DNA from: Devosia ginsengisoli
Lineage (GTDB): Bacteria > Pseudomonadota > Alphaproteobacteria > Rhizobiales > Devosiaceae
DNA: 64,000 bases
Assembly (NCBI RefSeq): GCF_024707105.1
Contig: NZ_JANQAJ010000011.1
Coordinates: 445,488-509,487, forward strand
Reading direction: 5' to 3'
Position 1 is the first letter of the stretch, and each line of letters begins with the position of its first letter. The position numbers and the translations under genes were made by a program. Shown here one piece after another: positions 47,370 to 57,210 of this stretch. The notes beneath the pieces were generated by a model that did not search any database, had not been told where the DNA came from, and saw nothing but the letters and a program-made list of their open reading frames with translations.

Positions 47370-48612
47370 TCAGTCCGCCTGTTCGATGATCGAGGCATAG
47401 CGTTCGATATAGTCATCGACGGTGATGCTGTCGTCATCCAGGAACTCGGTGTTGAGGTCCGTCAGCTGCTGCTGGGTGTCACTGGAGAGCGAGAAGTCAC
47501 CCGAGGGCAGCAGGCCCTTGTCGAGGAAGGTGAGCGCCTTGGTCATGCAGGCATTGGCACCGCTCAGATCGATGTCGGTACGGATCGGCATCGAGCCCTT
47601 CTTCAGGTTGAAGGCGAGCTGGGCTTCCGGCGAGATCAGCAGGCGAGCCAACTGGGTCTGCGCTTCGATCACAGCCGGATCGGTGCCTTCGGGCAGAACC
47701 GGGAAGTAGAACGAGGTCACCGCCACCGCTCAACTGATCGCCAAGACCGAGAGCCGGGAGACATTCGTAGTTTTCGCCGGGGACACCGCCTGCAACCTGC
47801 AGGTCGCCCTGCAGCCAGTCGCCGTGGATGTTGCCGGCAGCAGTGCCTTCCAGCAGCTGGTTGCCAACGTCAGCGAAGGCCGGAACCATCATGTCGGGCG
47901 AGAGAACGCTACGCAGATGATCCAGAGCTTCGGCAACCTTGCGGAATTCCGGGCCACGAACGGCTTCGGCATCCTTGTCGCGGTTGATGGCGAGCACGAG
48001 GTCCGAACCGCCGAGACCGGCCATCAGCACACCCGGAATGCCCGAGAACGGCCAGCCGGTCGCGAGACCGAACGGCAGGATGCCGGCTTCTTCCAGAGCG
48101 GGCCAGGAGGCAACATATTCGTTCCAGTCCTTCGGAACGGGCTGGCCGATGGTCTCATAGGCCTTGGTGGAGAGCCACAGCCAGTCCCACGAGTGGATGT
48201 TGACCGGCAGGCAATAGAGGCCACCCTCGTAGCGGCAAGGCTCGAGCAGGGACTCATCGACGTAGAATTCGTCGATGTTCATGTCGGCAACGACGTCGGT
48301 CAGGTCGCGCATGAGGCCGGCCTGGATGAGTTCCTCGGCGTCACGGCCGGTATTCATCTGGGTGGCGCCCATCGGGTCACCGCCGATGATGCGGCTGATG
48401 ATGACGGGGTTGGCACCGGTGCCCGAACCGGCCAGGGCGCTATCCACCCAGTGGTTGCCGGTTTCTTCTTCGAACACGCGGGCGAATTCGGCCACGGCGG
48501 CAGCTTCACCAGCCGAGGTCCACCAGTGCGTTACTTCGAGGTCAGCGGCCATGACGGCGGTCGACCCGAGCAAAGCGGTCGCCATAGCGGCAACCACTGC
48601 AAACTTCTTCAT
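47370..48612 (-). CDS. Sugar ABC transporter binding protein, interrupted by one frameshift
   Basis: A CUT1-type periplasmic sugar-binding protein with a signal peptide (MKKFAVVAAMATALLGSTAV, cleavage near MAAD). DLEVTHWWTSAGEAAAVAEF resembles the glucose/mannose-binding (GtsA-like) group. After QLSGGGD the frame shifts at plus 47715–47716 and continues as SFYFPVLPEGTDPAVIEAQT to the stop at 47370. Removing one base gives about 413 residues, a normal length. The start has a GGGAGG site. It is the first gene of the operon and divergent from the LacI-family regulator. Confidence 0.88.
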
Positions 48613-48707
48613 AGAATGTCCTCCCAACGATCACTTGGAGCGAAGCGCTCCCGCGAAGCTGCCAGCCGCAAGGTTGCCTTCTTGCGAAGCATCCCGAGCT
48701 GGCGGCG

Positions 48708-48721
48708 TGTAATCGATTGCA
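48708..48721. promoter_or_regulatory. LacI-type operator, copy 1
   Basis: TGTAATCGATTGCA: a 14-bp near-palindrome with the central CG step of LacI/GalR operators, one mismatch from the perfect copy at 48743. It lies about 96 bases upstream of the sugar-binding protein start. Confidence 0.8.
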
Positions 48722-48742
48722 TCGTTCGGCTCCCGAAACCTC

Positions 48743-48756
48743 TGCAATCGATTGCA
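48743..48756. promoter_or_regulatory. LacI-type operator, copy 2
   Basis: TGCAATCGATTGCA is a perfect 14-bp palindrome fitting the LacI-family pattern TGnAAnCGnTTnCA. Its centre is 35 bp from copy 1, a spacing that allows two dimers to bind nearby. It lies in the divergent region controlled, most likely, by the adjacent LacI-family regulator. Confidence 0.85.
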
Positions 48757-48758
48757 TT

Positions 48759-48788
48759 AGTTTCGTACACGCCTTGCGCACCTGTCAA
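48759..48788 (-). promoter_or_regulatory. Possible promoter of the sugar transport operon
   Basis: A perfect TTGACA (48788 to 48783 on the minus strand) is followed after 18 bases by GAAACT, a weak –10. The predicted start of transcription would fall within operator copy 2, which suits repression. Confidence 0.4.
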
Positions 48789-48840
48789 GATCGATTTAGA
48801 CCGTTTGGGTCAGCGGCAGTGAGAGGGGGCGCTGGCGAGC

Positions 48841-49917
48841 ATGACTCTGGTGAAGAAAACGCCGACAATTCAAGATGTTGCGCGTTTTGCTGAAGTGTCT
48901 ACAGCTACCGTCAGCCGCGCCCTTTCAAGCCCTGAAAGGGTGAGCGAGCAGACCCGCGCGCGTATTTCCGAGGCGGTGCGCGTCACCGGCTACACACCCA
49001 ACCAGTCGGCCCGCTCACTGCGCCAGCGAACGGCCCGAACCATCCTCGTGGCGCTGCCCGATATCGGCAATCCATTCTTCTCGGTGATCCTCGACGCGGT
49101 GGAACGCGAGGCGGCATGCCGCGGCTATGGCGTGCTGGTGGCAAACCGTTTTCCGGGCAATAGTTCGGGCCTGCGGATGCGCGACTATTTCATGTCCAAC
49201 CGAGTGGATGGATTGCTGCTGTTCGACGGATCGGTGGACCTCGAACAGTTGATGATGCTGACCGGCGACCCCATGCCGGTGCCGCTGATCGTGGCCTGCG
49301 AGGAAATTCCCAATGCGCCGTTCCACACGGTCAAGACCGACAACAGCTATGCGGCCGAGCAGGCGACGCGGCACCTGATCGCGCTCGGGCACCGGCGAAT
49401 CGGCCATGTGCTGGGGCCGCGCGGCAATGTGCTGACCGGCGAGCGCCAGCGGGGCTACGCCAGGGCGATGCAGGTGGCAGGCCTCGAGATACGGCCGGAA
49501 TGGCTGCTGCAGGGTGGCTTCGCGATGGAGGCGGGCCAAGTAGCGGCGGCGCATTTCATGTGCCTTCGCGACCGCCCCACGGCTATTTTTGCCGCCAATG
49601 ACGAAAGCGCCGTCGGCTTTATTTCCGGGCTGCGCCAGCGTGGCCTCGATTGCCCCGGCGATGTTTCGGTGGTGGGATTCGACGACCTGGAACTGGCGGC
49701 GCATGTCTGGCCGCCGCTGACCACCATGCGGCAGCCGCGCGCGGCACTCGGGCGGATTGCGGCCGGGGCGCTGATCGACCTGATCGAGGGCGGGCGGCGC
49801 GACCGGATGCCGATGCATATGGTGCTGAGTTCGGAAATGATCGTGCGCGGCACCACTGCCCGGCCCCCTGCCCCAGCCACTTCGGAAGCAGGGCCATCAG
49901 CGCTGGCTGTGCAATAG
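48841..49917 (+). CDS. LacI-family transcriptional regulator
   Basis: A 358-residue repressor with an N-terminal helix-turn-helix (TIQDVARFAEVSTATVSRAL, residues 9–28) and hinge (PNQSARSLRQ), then a periplasmic-binding-protein-like sugar domain (ARTILVALPDIGNPFFSVIL and GDVSVVGFDDLELAAHVWPP). It is divergent from the sugar transporter and catabolic genes and almost certainly represses them through the two palindromes upstream. Confidence 0.93.
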   Translation: MTLVKKTPTIQDVARFAEVSTATVSRALSSPERVSEQTRARISEAVRVTGYTPNQSARSLRQRTARTILVALPDIGNPFFSVILDAVEREAACRGYGVLVANRFPGNSSGLRMRDYFMSNRVDGLLLFDGSVDLEQLMMLTGDPMPVPLIVACEEIPNAPFHTVKTDNSYAAEQATRHLIALGHRRIGHVLGPRGNVLTGERQRGYARAMQVAGLEIRPEWLLQGGFAMEAGQVAAAHFMCLRDRPTAIFAANDESAVGFISGLRQRGLDCPGDVSVVGFDDLELAAHVWPPLTTMRQPRAALGRIAAGALIDLIEGGRRDRMPMHMVLSSEMIVRGTTARPPAPATSEAGPSALAVQ

Positions 49918-49971
49918 CGGCGCAGAAGGGCGTTCCCTTTGCGTCAAAATGCGCTAAATGGGGCCTGCGCT

Positions 49972-50048
49972 GGTCCCGTAGCTCAGCTGGATAGAGCAGC
50001 AGCCTTCTAAGCTGTTGGTCGGAGGTTCGAGTCCTCCCGGGATCGCCA
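49972..50048 (+). tRNA. tRNA-Arg (anticodon TCT)
   Basis: A 77-base cloverleaf: acceptor GGTCCCG pairs with CGGGATC (one G–T), anticodon loop CCTTCTAAG (TCT), T arm AGGTTCGAGTCCT, CCA encoded. Confidence 0.96.
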
Positions 50049-50168
50049 CCTTTCCAGCGGCTGGTGACTTTTTCAGCAATTTGACAAACTGCTCCCCTGT
50101 AAGGCAAAAATGCAGGGCATATGACGCTCATGGACCGGTGTCATGTCGCCTGCATGAAGGATGTGAGC

Positions 50169-50765
50169 ATGGCCAAGTTTATGAAATTCGCTGCAGTCGT
50201 CCTGGCCGTGGCCGCGATGCCGAGTGCTGCCTTTGCCCATACCGACGTTACCAGTGGGGGATTCGCCTACGGCTTTGCCCATCCCTGGTCGGGGCCGGAT
50301 CATGTCCTGGCCATGGTGATGGTCGGATTGCTGGCTTTTCAGCTTGGCGGCCGCGCGCTGTGGCTGGTGCCGGCAACGTTTATCACGGTGATGGCGTTGG
50401 GCGGCGGGCTGGGTGTGGCCGGCGTCGCGGTCCCGTTTGCCGAACTGGGAATCGCGCTCTCGGTCATCGTTCTGGGCGCGGTTGCGGCGCTCGGTATCAA
50501 GGCACCAGTTGCTGCAGCGATGGGGCTTGTTGGACTGTTCGCGGTCTTTCACGGTTACGCCCACGGCGCTGAAATGCCTGCTGTTGCCGATGGCCTGACA
50601 TATGGCGGTGGATTCGTGCTCGCCACCGCGCTGCTGCACGGCGCCGGGATCGGGCTCGGCTATGGCTTGGGCGTGGCAAGCAAGCGCTATGGCGCCATGA
50701 TGTCGCGCGCTGCCGGCGGAATGGCGGCCGTGGCCGGGGTGGGCATCCTCACCGGCGTGCTGTGA
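50169..50765 (+). CDS. HupE/UreJ-family nickel (metal) permease
   Basis: A 198-residue membrane protein with a signal-like first helix and the family motif FAHPWSGPDHVLAMVMVGLL; the second conserved block is VFHGYAHGAEMP. HupE/UreJ proteins import nickel for hydrogenase or urease. It converges on ureG at the end of the urease operon, which supports a nickel role. The ATG at 50169 has a GAAGGA site. Confidence 0.88.
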   Translation: MAKFMKFAAVVLAVAAMPSAAFAHTDVTSGGFAYGFAHPWSGPDHVLAMVMVGLLAFQLGGRALWLVPATFITVMALGGGLGVAGVAVPFAELGIALSVIVLGAVAALGIKAPVAAAMGLVGLFAVFHGYAHGAEMPAVADGLTYGGGFVLATALLHGAGIGLGYGLGVASKRYGAMMSRAAGGMAAVAGVGILTGVL

Positions 50766-50772
50766 GCGCGGA

Positions 50773-51387
50773 TCAGTTCAATCCGCCCGCCCGTTCGATA
50801 AAGGCGATGATCTGCTCAAGACTTTCGCGCCGCAGCAGATCAGTGAACACATAGGGCCGGCCTTCGCGGATCGCCTGCGTGTCACTCTCCATCACCTCGA
50901 GACTAGCCCCGACATAGGGGGCCATGTCGGTATGGGTGATCACCAGCAGGTCGGAGCGGGCTATGGCCGGGCCGCCTTTGCGCGGAATTTTTTCGCCCTG
51001 GGCCACCGAGATGACGTAGATCGTCAAATCCGCCAGGTCGGGCGAGAAAGTGGCAGCCAGATTGTCGCCGCCGCTTTCGATCAGGATAATGTCGAGATCG
51101 GGAAAACTGCGGTTGAGTTCGGCGATGGCCGCCAGGTTCAGCGAGGCATCCTCCCGGATGGCGGTGTGGGGGCAACCGCCGGTTTCGACGCCGACGATGC
51201 GATCCTCGGAAATCGCCTGCGCCCGCGCCAGGATGAGCGCGTCTTCCTTGGTGTAGATGTCGTTGGTGACCACGGCCATGGAATAGCGCTCGCGCATGGC
51301 CTTGAGCAGCATCTCGCACAAAGTGGTCTTGCCCGAGCCGACGGGACCGCCAATGCCGATGCGCAGGGGGCCATTGGGTGATTTCAT
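50773..51387 (-). CDS. ureG: Urease accessory GTPase UreG
   Basis: A 204-residue SIMIBI GTPase that drives nickel delivery to urease. P-loop [13 protein letters not shown] is near the N-terminus; the metal-binding Cys-Pro-His is in [34 protein letters not shown] follows. It is the last gene of the operon. The ATG at 51387 is chosen by homology to the conserved start. Confidence 0.95.
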   Translation of the reverse strand: MKSPNGPLRIGIGGPVGSGKTTLCEMLLKAMRERYSMAVVTNDIYTKEDALILARAQAISEDRIVGVETGGCPHTAIREDASLNLAAIAELNRSFPDLDIILIESGGDNLAATFSPDLADLTIYVISVAQGEKIPRKGGPAIARSDLLVITHTDMAPYVGASLEVMESDTQAIREGRPYVFTDLLRRESLEQIIAFIERAGGLN

Positions 51388-51412
51388 GACAACCTCAAGG
51401 TGGAATATTCGC

Positions 51413-52069
51413 TCATGACCGGAAAATCCGGGTCGGCAGCGTTTCATGCGCCATCTGCGCAATATCGGTAGCGTAGGCCACGGCGCCGATGGCGTCCAAG
51501 GCCAGGCTCTGGCACTGCATGGCGGCGACAGAGACAGCCTGTTCCAGCGCCGCCACGATGGCAAGGCCATCGCTTTGACCGATCGGTACCAGTCGCACCG
51601 CCACCGACACCTGCCCCTGCACTACCGCAGTCAGGAACGCTGTCAGCACGGCATCCAGCGCAATGTTATGGCTGGCAGCAATGGCGCCTATGGCGATCGA
51701 ATAGGGACAGGGTCGGGGCAGCGCATCATAGGCCGCTGATGGCCAGGCGTGCGCCGCGGCGACGAAGGCTTCCCCCATGCCAAGCGTTTCGTCATGCCGC
51801 TCCCGCGCCGGCGTGAGGGCCAGGCAAAGATCGGCAAGATCGCGCAGGGCGTGGGCATCGCCGGCCGCACGATGGGCGTGGGCCAGCAGGATGGCGTCGG
51901 TGCGGATGCCGCCATGGGCAAGATTGCCCGCGATCCAGCCCTGCGCACTGGCTCGATCCTGCACGGCACCCGAAACGATCGCCGTTTCCAGTCCGGCCGA
52001 CCAGGCGAAAGCACCCACCGGAAAGGCGGGGGACAGCCAGGTCAGCAGCTTTTGCAGATCGTGGTTCAT
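51413..52069 (-). CDS. ureF: Urease accessory protein UreF
   Basis: A 218-residue helical protein. The N-terminal [21 protein letters not shown] is the UreF signature, and the C-terminal region contains [18 protein letters not shown]. UreF works with UreD and UreG in nickel insertion. Its ATG overlaps the ureE stop (ATGA). Confidence 0.94.
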   Translation of the reverse strand: MNHDLQKLLTWLSPAFPVGAFAWSAGLETAIVSGAVQDRASAQGWIAGNLAHGGIRTDAILLAHAHRAAGDAHALRDLADLCLALTPARERHDETLGMGEAFVAAAHAWPSAAYDALPRPCPYSIAIGAIAASHNIALDAVLTAFLTAVVQGQVSVAVRLVPIGQSDGLAIVAALEQAVSVAAMQCQSLALDAIGAVAYATDIAQMAHETLPTRIFRS

Positions 52070-52547
52070 CGCGCCAGCAGGGCATGTCCGGGTTCGGCGT
52101 GGCTGTGATAGGCGCCATGCTCGGCATAGAAGGGTTCGCGCACTTCCGATACCTGCGCTCCCAGACCTTCGAGCATGGTGCGAAGCACGTGATCGCGCTT
52201 GATCAGCAGGCGCCCGGCTTCGAGCTGTGCCGAGGTATGGCGATTGCCGATATGCCAGGCGAGGCGCACCAGATGGGCGGTGTCGCGGCCGCGCACCTCG
52301 TAAAGCAGTTCGGGCGCGGCAATGACGTCCACCAGCCGCCCGTCATCAAGCTGCAGCGCGCCGAGATGGTCGAGGGTGACGGTCTGGGAAAGTCCACCAT
52401 GACCTCGCCGCCGCCGAGAGTGGTCAGCAGCTTGCGGCGCAACCGGCGCTGCTCATGGTCCAACACGACACTGTCGAAGGCAGGGCCCTGGCCATGGCCG
52501 GCGGGCAGATGAGAGATGGCGCGCAGCACGAGCTTGTCGTTCTCCAA
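52066..52547 (-). CDS. ureE: Urease nickel metallochaperone UreE, interrupted by one frameshift
   Basis: A nickel carrier. The N-terminal part reads LPAGHGQGPAFDSVVLDHEQ and GGGEVMVDFP. The C-terminal part reads VDVIAAPELLYEVRGRDTAH and HIGNRHTSAQ, the nickel-binding His region. The frame breaks at plus 52386–52388, a CCC run on the coding strand. Adding one C restores DFPQTVTLDHLGAL and a protein of about 160 residues, the usual length. The tail is His-poor. The start appears to be a TTG four bases after the ureC stop. Confidence 0.85.
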
Positions 52548-52551
52548 TGGG

Positions 52552-54261
52552 CTAGAACAGGAAATAGCGCTGCGCCATCGGCAGGACCGTCGCGGGTTCG
52601 CAGGTCAGCAATTCGCCATCGGCATGGACCTCATAGGTTTCCGGGTCGACCTTGATCTCCGGCGTGGCGGAGTTATGGATCATCGCGGCCTTGCCGATGC
52701 CGCCGCGCGTATTGGTGACCGGCACCAATTGCTTGTCGACGCCGAGCCGGTTGCGCAGTCCATCCTCATGAGCAGCCTGCGAAATGAAGGTCACCGAGGA
52801 ATTGGTGCGCAGCTTGCCGAAAGCCGCAAACATCGGCCGGTAGTGCATGGGCTGGGGCGTGGGGATCGAGGCATTGGGATCCCCCATCGGGGCCGCGGCG
52901 ATGGAGCCGCCCAGCAACACCATTTCGGGCTTCACACCGAAAAAGGCGGGGCTCCACAGCACTAGGTCGGCACGCTTGCCGACTTCCACCGAGCCGATAT
53001 GGGCGCTCATGCCATGGGCGATAGCCGGGTTGATGGTGTATTTGGCGATGTAGCGCTTCACCCTGGCATTGTCGTTGTCACCGGTTTCGGTGGCGAGGCG
53101 CCCGCGCTGCTTTTTCATCTTGTCGGCGGTTTGCCAGGTGCGGATCAGCACCTCGCCGACCCGGCCCATGGCCTGGCTGTCCGATGAGATGATCGAGAGC
53201 GCGCCCATGTCGTGCAGGATATCCTCGGCAGCGATGGTTTCCTTGCGGATACGGCTTTCGGCAAAGGCAACGTCCTCGGGAATGGACGGGGACAGGTGGT
53301 GGCACACCATCAGCATATCGAGATGTTCGGCGATGGTATTGACCGTATAGGGCCGCGTCGGATTGGTGGAGGACGGGATGACATTGGGCAGCCCGGCGAC
53401 GCGCAGGATATCGGGCGCGTGGCCGCCCCCTGCCCCCTCGGTGTGGAAGGCATGGATGGTACGGCCCTTGAAGGCGGCAATGGTGTCTTCGACGAACCCG
53501 CTCTCGTTGAGCGTATCGGTGTGGATCATCACCTGCACGTCATAGGCATCGGCCACTGACAGGCAATTGTCGATTGCTGCAGGCGTAGTGCCCCAGTCTT
53601 CGTGCAGCTTGAGGCAGGAGGCGCCGGCCAGGATCATTTCTTCCAAGGGAGCGGGAAGTGAGGCATTGCCCTTGCCGGCCAGCGCCAGATTCATCGGGAA
53701 GGCGTCGAAACTCTCGATCATGCGCTGAATATGCCAGGCGCCGGTGCAGGTGGTGGCCAGTGTGCCGTGGGCAGGCCCGGTGCCGCCGCCCAGCATGGTG
53801 GTGACGCCGCTCATCAGCGCTTCCTCGATCTGCTGGGGGCAGATGAAATGGATATGGGCGTCCATCGCGCCGGCGGTGAGGATGCGGCCTTCGCCGGCGA
53901 TGATTTCGGTCGAAGGGCCGATGACAATAGTGACACCTGGTTGGGTATCTGGGTTGCCGGCCTTGCCGATAGCGTGGATGCGGTCGTCCTTGAGGCCGAT
54001 ATCGGCCTTGTAGATGCCGCTGTGATCGACGATCAGCGCATTGGTGATGACGGTATCCACCGCCCCCTCCGCCCGCGTCTGCTGCGACTGCCCCATGCCG
54101 TCGCGAATTACCTTGCCGCCGCCGAATTTCACCTCCTCGCCATAGGTGGTGAAATCCTTCTCCACCTCGATGAACAGGTCCGTATCAGCCAGCCGCACAA
54201 GGTCGCCGGTGGTCGGGCCATACATGTCGGCATAGGTAGCGCGGGAAAGGCGGGCAGGCAT
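52552..54261 (-). CDS. ureC: Urease alpha subunit
   Basis: The 569-residue catalytic subunit that hydrolyses urea to ammonia and carbamate. Nickel ligands and active-site residues are present: H136 and H138 in DAHIHFICP, carbamylated K218 and H220 in [10 protein letters not shown]247 in IHTDTLNE, H273 in [10 protein letters not shown], the mobile-flap C320/H321 in MVCHHLSP, and D361 in [12 protein letters not shown]. Length is typical for a separate alpha subunit. Confidence 0.98.
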   Translation of the reverse strand: MPARLSRATYADMYGPTTGDLVRLADTDLFIEVEKDFTTYGEEVKFGGGKVIRDGMGQSQQTRAEGAVDTVITNALIVDHSGIYKADIGLKDDRIHAIGKAGNPDTQPGVTIVIGPSTEIIAGEGRILTAGAMDAHIHFICPQQIEEALMSGVTTMLGGGTGPAHGTLATTCTGAWHIQRMIESFDAFPMNLALAGKGNASLPAPLEEMILAGASCLKLHEDWGTTPAAIDNCLSVADAYDVQVMIHTDTLNESGFVEDTIAAFKGRTIHAFHTEGAGGGHAPDILRVAGLPNVIPSSTNPTRPYTVNTIAEHLDMLMVCHHLSPSIPEDVAFAESRIRKETIAAEDILHDMGALSIISSDSQAMGRVGEVLIRTWQTADKMKKQRGRLATETGDNDNARVKRYIAKYTINPAIAHGMSAHIGSVEVGKRADLVLWSPAFFGVKPEMVLLGGSIAAAPMGDPNASIPTPQPMHYRPMFAAFGKLRTNSSVTFISQAAHEDGLRNRLGVDKQLVPVTNTRGGIGKAAMIHNSATPEIKVDPETYEVHADGELLTCEPATVLPMAQRYFLF

Positions 54262-54288
54262 GACAGGCTCCGTCTGGTGTGGCAGCGG

Positions 54289-54594
54289 CTAAAGCGCGCC
54301 CATGATCTTCTGGTGGAAACCGTAGACGATCCGCGACCCGCCCAGCGGCACCAGCCGGACCTCGCGGCTCTGTCCTGGCTCGAAGCGGATGGCGGTGCCG
54401 GCCGGAATATCCAGCCGCATGCCGCGCGCGGCTTCACGGTCGAAGCGCAGCCCCGCATTGGTTTCGTAGAAATGATAGTGCGAGCCCACCTGGATCGGGC
54501 GGTCGCCGGTATTGGCGACTTCGATGGTGATCTGCGCGGCGCCCGCATTGAGTTCGATGTCGCCTGGCCGGGTGATGATTTCGCCGGGTATCAT
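54289..54594 (-). CDS. ureB: Urease beta subunit
   Basis: A 101-residue structural subunit: [36 protein letters not shown] and [19 protein letters not shown] are all family hallmarks. It starts four bases after ureA ends. Confidence 0.97.
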   Translation of the reverse strand: MIPGEIITRPGDIELNAGAAQITIEVANTGDRPIQVGSHYHFYETNAGLRFDREAARGMRLDIPAGTAIRFEPGQSREVRLVPLGGSRIVYGFHQKIMGAL

Positions 54595-54598
54595 GGGG

Positions 54599-54901
54599 TC
54601 ACCTGATAGGCTGATGCACGGTCACCAGCTTGGTGCCGTCAGGAAAGGTGGCTTCGACCTGGATATCGGTGATCATTTCGGCGATCCCCTCCATGACCTG
54701 ATCGCGGGTGATGACATGGGCGCCCGCCTCCATCAGCTCGGCCACTGGCCGGCCGTCGCGCGCGCCTTCCACCACGAAATCGGTGATCAGCGCGATGGCC
54801 TCGGGATGATTGAGCTTGACCCCGCGCTCGAGCCGCCGGCGCGCCACGATGGCGGCCATAGAGATCAGCAGTTTGTCTTTTTCGCGCGGCGTCAGGTTCA
54901 T
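54599..54901 (-). CDS. ureA: Urease gamma subunit
   Basis: A 100-residue structural subunit: [20 protein letters not shown] at the N-terminus, [20 protein letters not shown], and the C-terminal [18 protein letters not shown]. The ATG at 54901 lies within the expected position after ureD. Confidence 0.97.
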   Translation of the reverse strand: MNLTPREKDKLLISMAAIVARRRLERGVKLNHPEAIALITDFVVEGARDGRPVAELMEAGAHVITRDQVMEGIAEMITDIQVEATFPDGTKLVTVHQPIR

Positions 54902-54915
54902 GCGGTTTTCCTGAT

Positions 54916-55746
54916 TCAGAGATGCCAGAGGCGTGGCAGGCGGCCTGCCCCGGTGAGTTCGGCGAGAACGGGAACGATCATGCGGCGCAGGACGAGCCCC
55001 GAGCCTGCCATAGCGCGCACCACCAGGCGTTCGCCCATGGCGCTGGCGGCGATATGCCCATCCGCAGGCATCAAGGCGCGCACCTTGTCGAGCAGAGAGG
55101 CGGCCAGCGGGCCAATATGGACAATGGTGGCGAAGGCGCGCGCGCCGTCCAGCAATGATATGGCGTCGCGCTCGTTTCCCTCGCCATCGAGCAGGGTCGC
55201 TTCGGCGTGGATCAGCCGCCCATCCCGACGGATACGCCAGTTGTCGCGCAGATAGGCGTCGGTGGCCATTTCTCCCATGGCATCGCGCCCCAGCAGCACG
55301 GCCTCCACGGCCGTCAGGCTGGCTCCTGGCGCCAGATCGATTTCGATGCTGCGGTCGAGCTGGCTGGCGGCGAAGAGGATGGTTTCCTGTGGCAGCCAAT
55401 CCAGATGCCCGTTCGCACCGACTTCGAGGCGGGTTTCGATTTTCGCCACCGCGCCGGTGGAGCGATAAATTCGCTCGCAGGCCTGGGTAGTCAGCACCAT
55501 GGTGCCTCCGGACGCGGCCCTGGCCTCCCATTGCAGGTGGTCGCCGCCCGTCAGGCCCCCGGCGGTGTTGATAAGCACGGCTTCAAGCGCGTTGCCGTGT
55601 GTGTTGGGCAGGCGGATCTTGGCGCAGCCATCCTGATAGAGCGTATCGATGACACTGACGCCGTCGCGCAGCTTGGTCGCGATGCGGCCCGCGCCGCGCG
55701 CACGCTGCATGACGGGAGGGGCGGCAAAAGCGAGGGCGTTGTTCAC
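54916..55746 (-). CDS. ureD: Urease accessory protein UreD
   Basis: A 276-residue UreD/UreH scaffold. [20 protein letters not shown] and [14 protein letters not shown] are conserved segments, followed by [13 protein letters not shown]. It is needed, with UreF and UreG, to load nickel. It begins one base after urtE ends, joining the urea transport and urease genes in one unit. Confidence 0.95.
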   Translation of the reverse strand: MNNALAFAAPPVMQRARGAGRIATKLRDGVSVIDTLYQDGCAKIRLPNTHGNALEAVLINTAGGLTGGDHLQWEARAASGGTMVLTTQACERIYRSTGAVAKIETRLEVGANGHLDWLPQETILFAASQLDRSIEIDLAPGASLTAVEAVLLGRDAMGEMATDAYLRDNWRIRRDGRLIHAEATLLDGEGNERDAISLLDGARAFATIVHIGPLAASLLDKVRALMPADGHIAASAMGERLVVRAMAGSGLVLRRMIVPVLAELTGAGRLPRLWHL

Positions 55747-55747
55747 A

Positions 55748-56452
55748 TCATACCATCAGGTGGCGGCGAACGTCGGGTCGGTCGAGATCGCTGGCGACAC
55801 CGGCATGCTGGATTTCGCCACGATCCATCACATAGATATCGTCAGCGATTTCCCGGCAGAAGTCCAGAAATTGCTCGACCAGCAGGATGGTCATGCCCTT
55901 CTCGTCGCGCAGGAATTGCAGCGCGCGGCCGATATCCTTGATGATGGATGGCTGGATGCCCTCGGTGGGTTCATCGAGCACCAGCACCCTAGGTCGGGTA
56001 ACCAGCGCACGGCCGATGGCCAATTGCTGCTGCTGGCCACCCGAGAGGTCGCCACCGCGCCGGCCCAGCATGGATTTCAGCACGGGGAAGAGCTCGAAGA
56101 TGTAAGCGGGGATGTTTCGGTCGGCGCGCGGCAGGCCGGCATAGCCGGTTTCGAGGTTTTCCCTGACCGTCAGCAGGGGGAAGATTTCCCGGCCCTGCGG
56201 CACGTAGCCGATGCCCATGCGGGCGCGCTTGTAGGGCGGGGCCTTACGCAGGACTTGATCGCCGAAGGTGATGTCGCCGGCGGTGATATTGTTGATGCCG
56301 GTGATGGCGCGCAGGGTCGAGGATTTTCCGACGCCGTTGCGGCCGAGCACGGCGGTGATGCGGCCGGGCTGGCAGGTGATCGAGACCGATTTCAGGGCCT
56401 GGGCGGCGCCGTAATGCAGGTCGATGGCGTTGATGGTGAGGGCGGTGCTCAT
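55748..56452 (-). CDS. urtE: Urea ABC transporter ATP-binding protein UrtE
   Basis: A 234-residue branched-chain-type ATPase: Walker A GRNGVGKSS, signature LSGGQQQQLAIGRAL, Walker B VLVLDEPTEGIQPS. The order next to urtD and before ureD fits UrtE. Its ATG overlaps the urtD stop (ATGA). Confidence 0.94.
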   Translation of the reverse strand: MSTALTINAIDLHYGAAQALKSVSITCQPGRITAVLGRNGVGKSSTLRAITGINNITAGDITFGDQVLRKAPPYKRARMGIGYVPQGREIFPLLTVRENLETGYAGLPRADRNIPAYIFELFPVLKSMLGRRGGDLSGGQQQQLAIGRALVTRPRVLVLDEPTEGIQPSIIKDIGRALQFLRDEKGMTILLVEQFLDFCREIADDIYVMDRGEIQHAGVASDLDRPDVRRHLMV

Positions 56453-57207
56453 CGTCCGAGATACCTTTCGATCACGACGGGATTGGCGCTGACCTGGTCG
56501 AGGCTGCCTTCCGCCAGCACCGCGCCCTCGGCGAGGCAGGTGACACGGGAGCCGAGTTCGCGCACAAAGCTCATGTCGTGCTCGACGACCACCACCGAGC
56601 GGGTTTTGGCAATGTCCTTGAGCAGTTTGGCGGTTTCCACGGTTTCGGCGTCGGTCATGCCGGCGACGGGTTCATCGACCAGCAGCAGCTTGGGGTCCTG
56701 CGCCAGCAGCATGCCGATTTCGAGCCACTGTTTCTGGCCGTGGCTGAGATTGGCGGCATAGTCGTCCTTGCGGGCGAGCAGGCGTACGGTTTCGAGGATT
56801 TCGGTGATGCGGGCGATGTCCTCGTCGTCGGCGGTGTAGAACAGGGTCGCGAAGATGCCGCGCGGCTTCTTCAATGCCATTTCGATATTGTCCCAGACCG
56901 TGTGGCTTTCGAACACGGTGGGTTTCTGGAACTTGCGGCCGATGCCCAGATTGGCGATGGCGGCTTCGTCCAATTTGGTGAGGTCGGTGCGGCCGTCGAA
57001 CAGGACCTGGCCATCGTCGGGGCGGGTCTTGCCGGTGATGATGTCCATCATCGTCGTCTTGCCGGCGCCATTGGGGCCGATAATGGCCAGCATTTCGGCG
57101 GGGTGGACGATGATCGAGAGGTTGTTGATGGCCTTGAACCCGTCGAAGGCGACCGAGACGCCGTCGAGATAGAGCATGGTGCCGAGCTTTTCGCGGGCTT
57201 CGGACAT
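56449..57207 (-). CDS. urtD: Urea ABC transporter ATP-binding protein UrtD
   Basis: A 252-residue ATPase: Walker A GPNGAGKTTMMD, the unusual signature LSHGQKQWLEIGM seen in UrtD proteins, Walker B LLLVDEPVAGMTDAE and VVVEHDMSFVRELG. It pairs with UrtE. Confidence 0.94.
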   Translation of the reverse strand: MSEAREKLGTMLYLDGVSVAFDGFKAINNLSIIVHPAEMLAIIGPNGAGKTTMMDIITGKTRPDDGQVLFDGRTDLTKLDEAAIANLGIGRKFQKPTVFESHTVWDNIEMALKKPRGIFATLFYTADDEDIARITEILETVRLLARKDDYAANLSHGQKQWLEIGMLLAQDPKLLLVDEPVAGMTDAETVETAKLLKDIAKTRSVVVVEHDMSFVRELGSRVTCLAEGAVLAEGSLDQVSANPVVIERYLGR

Positions 57208-57210
57208 GGC

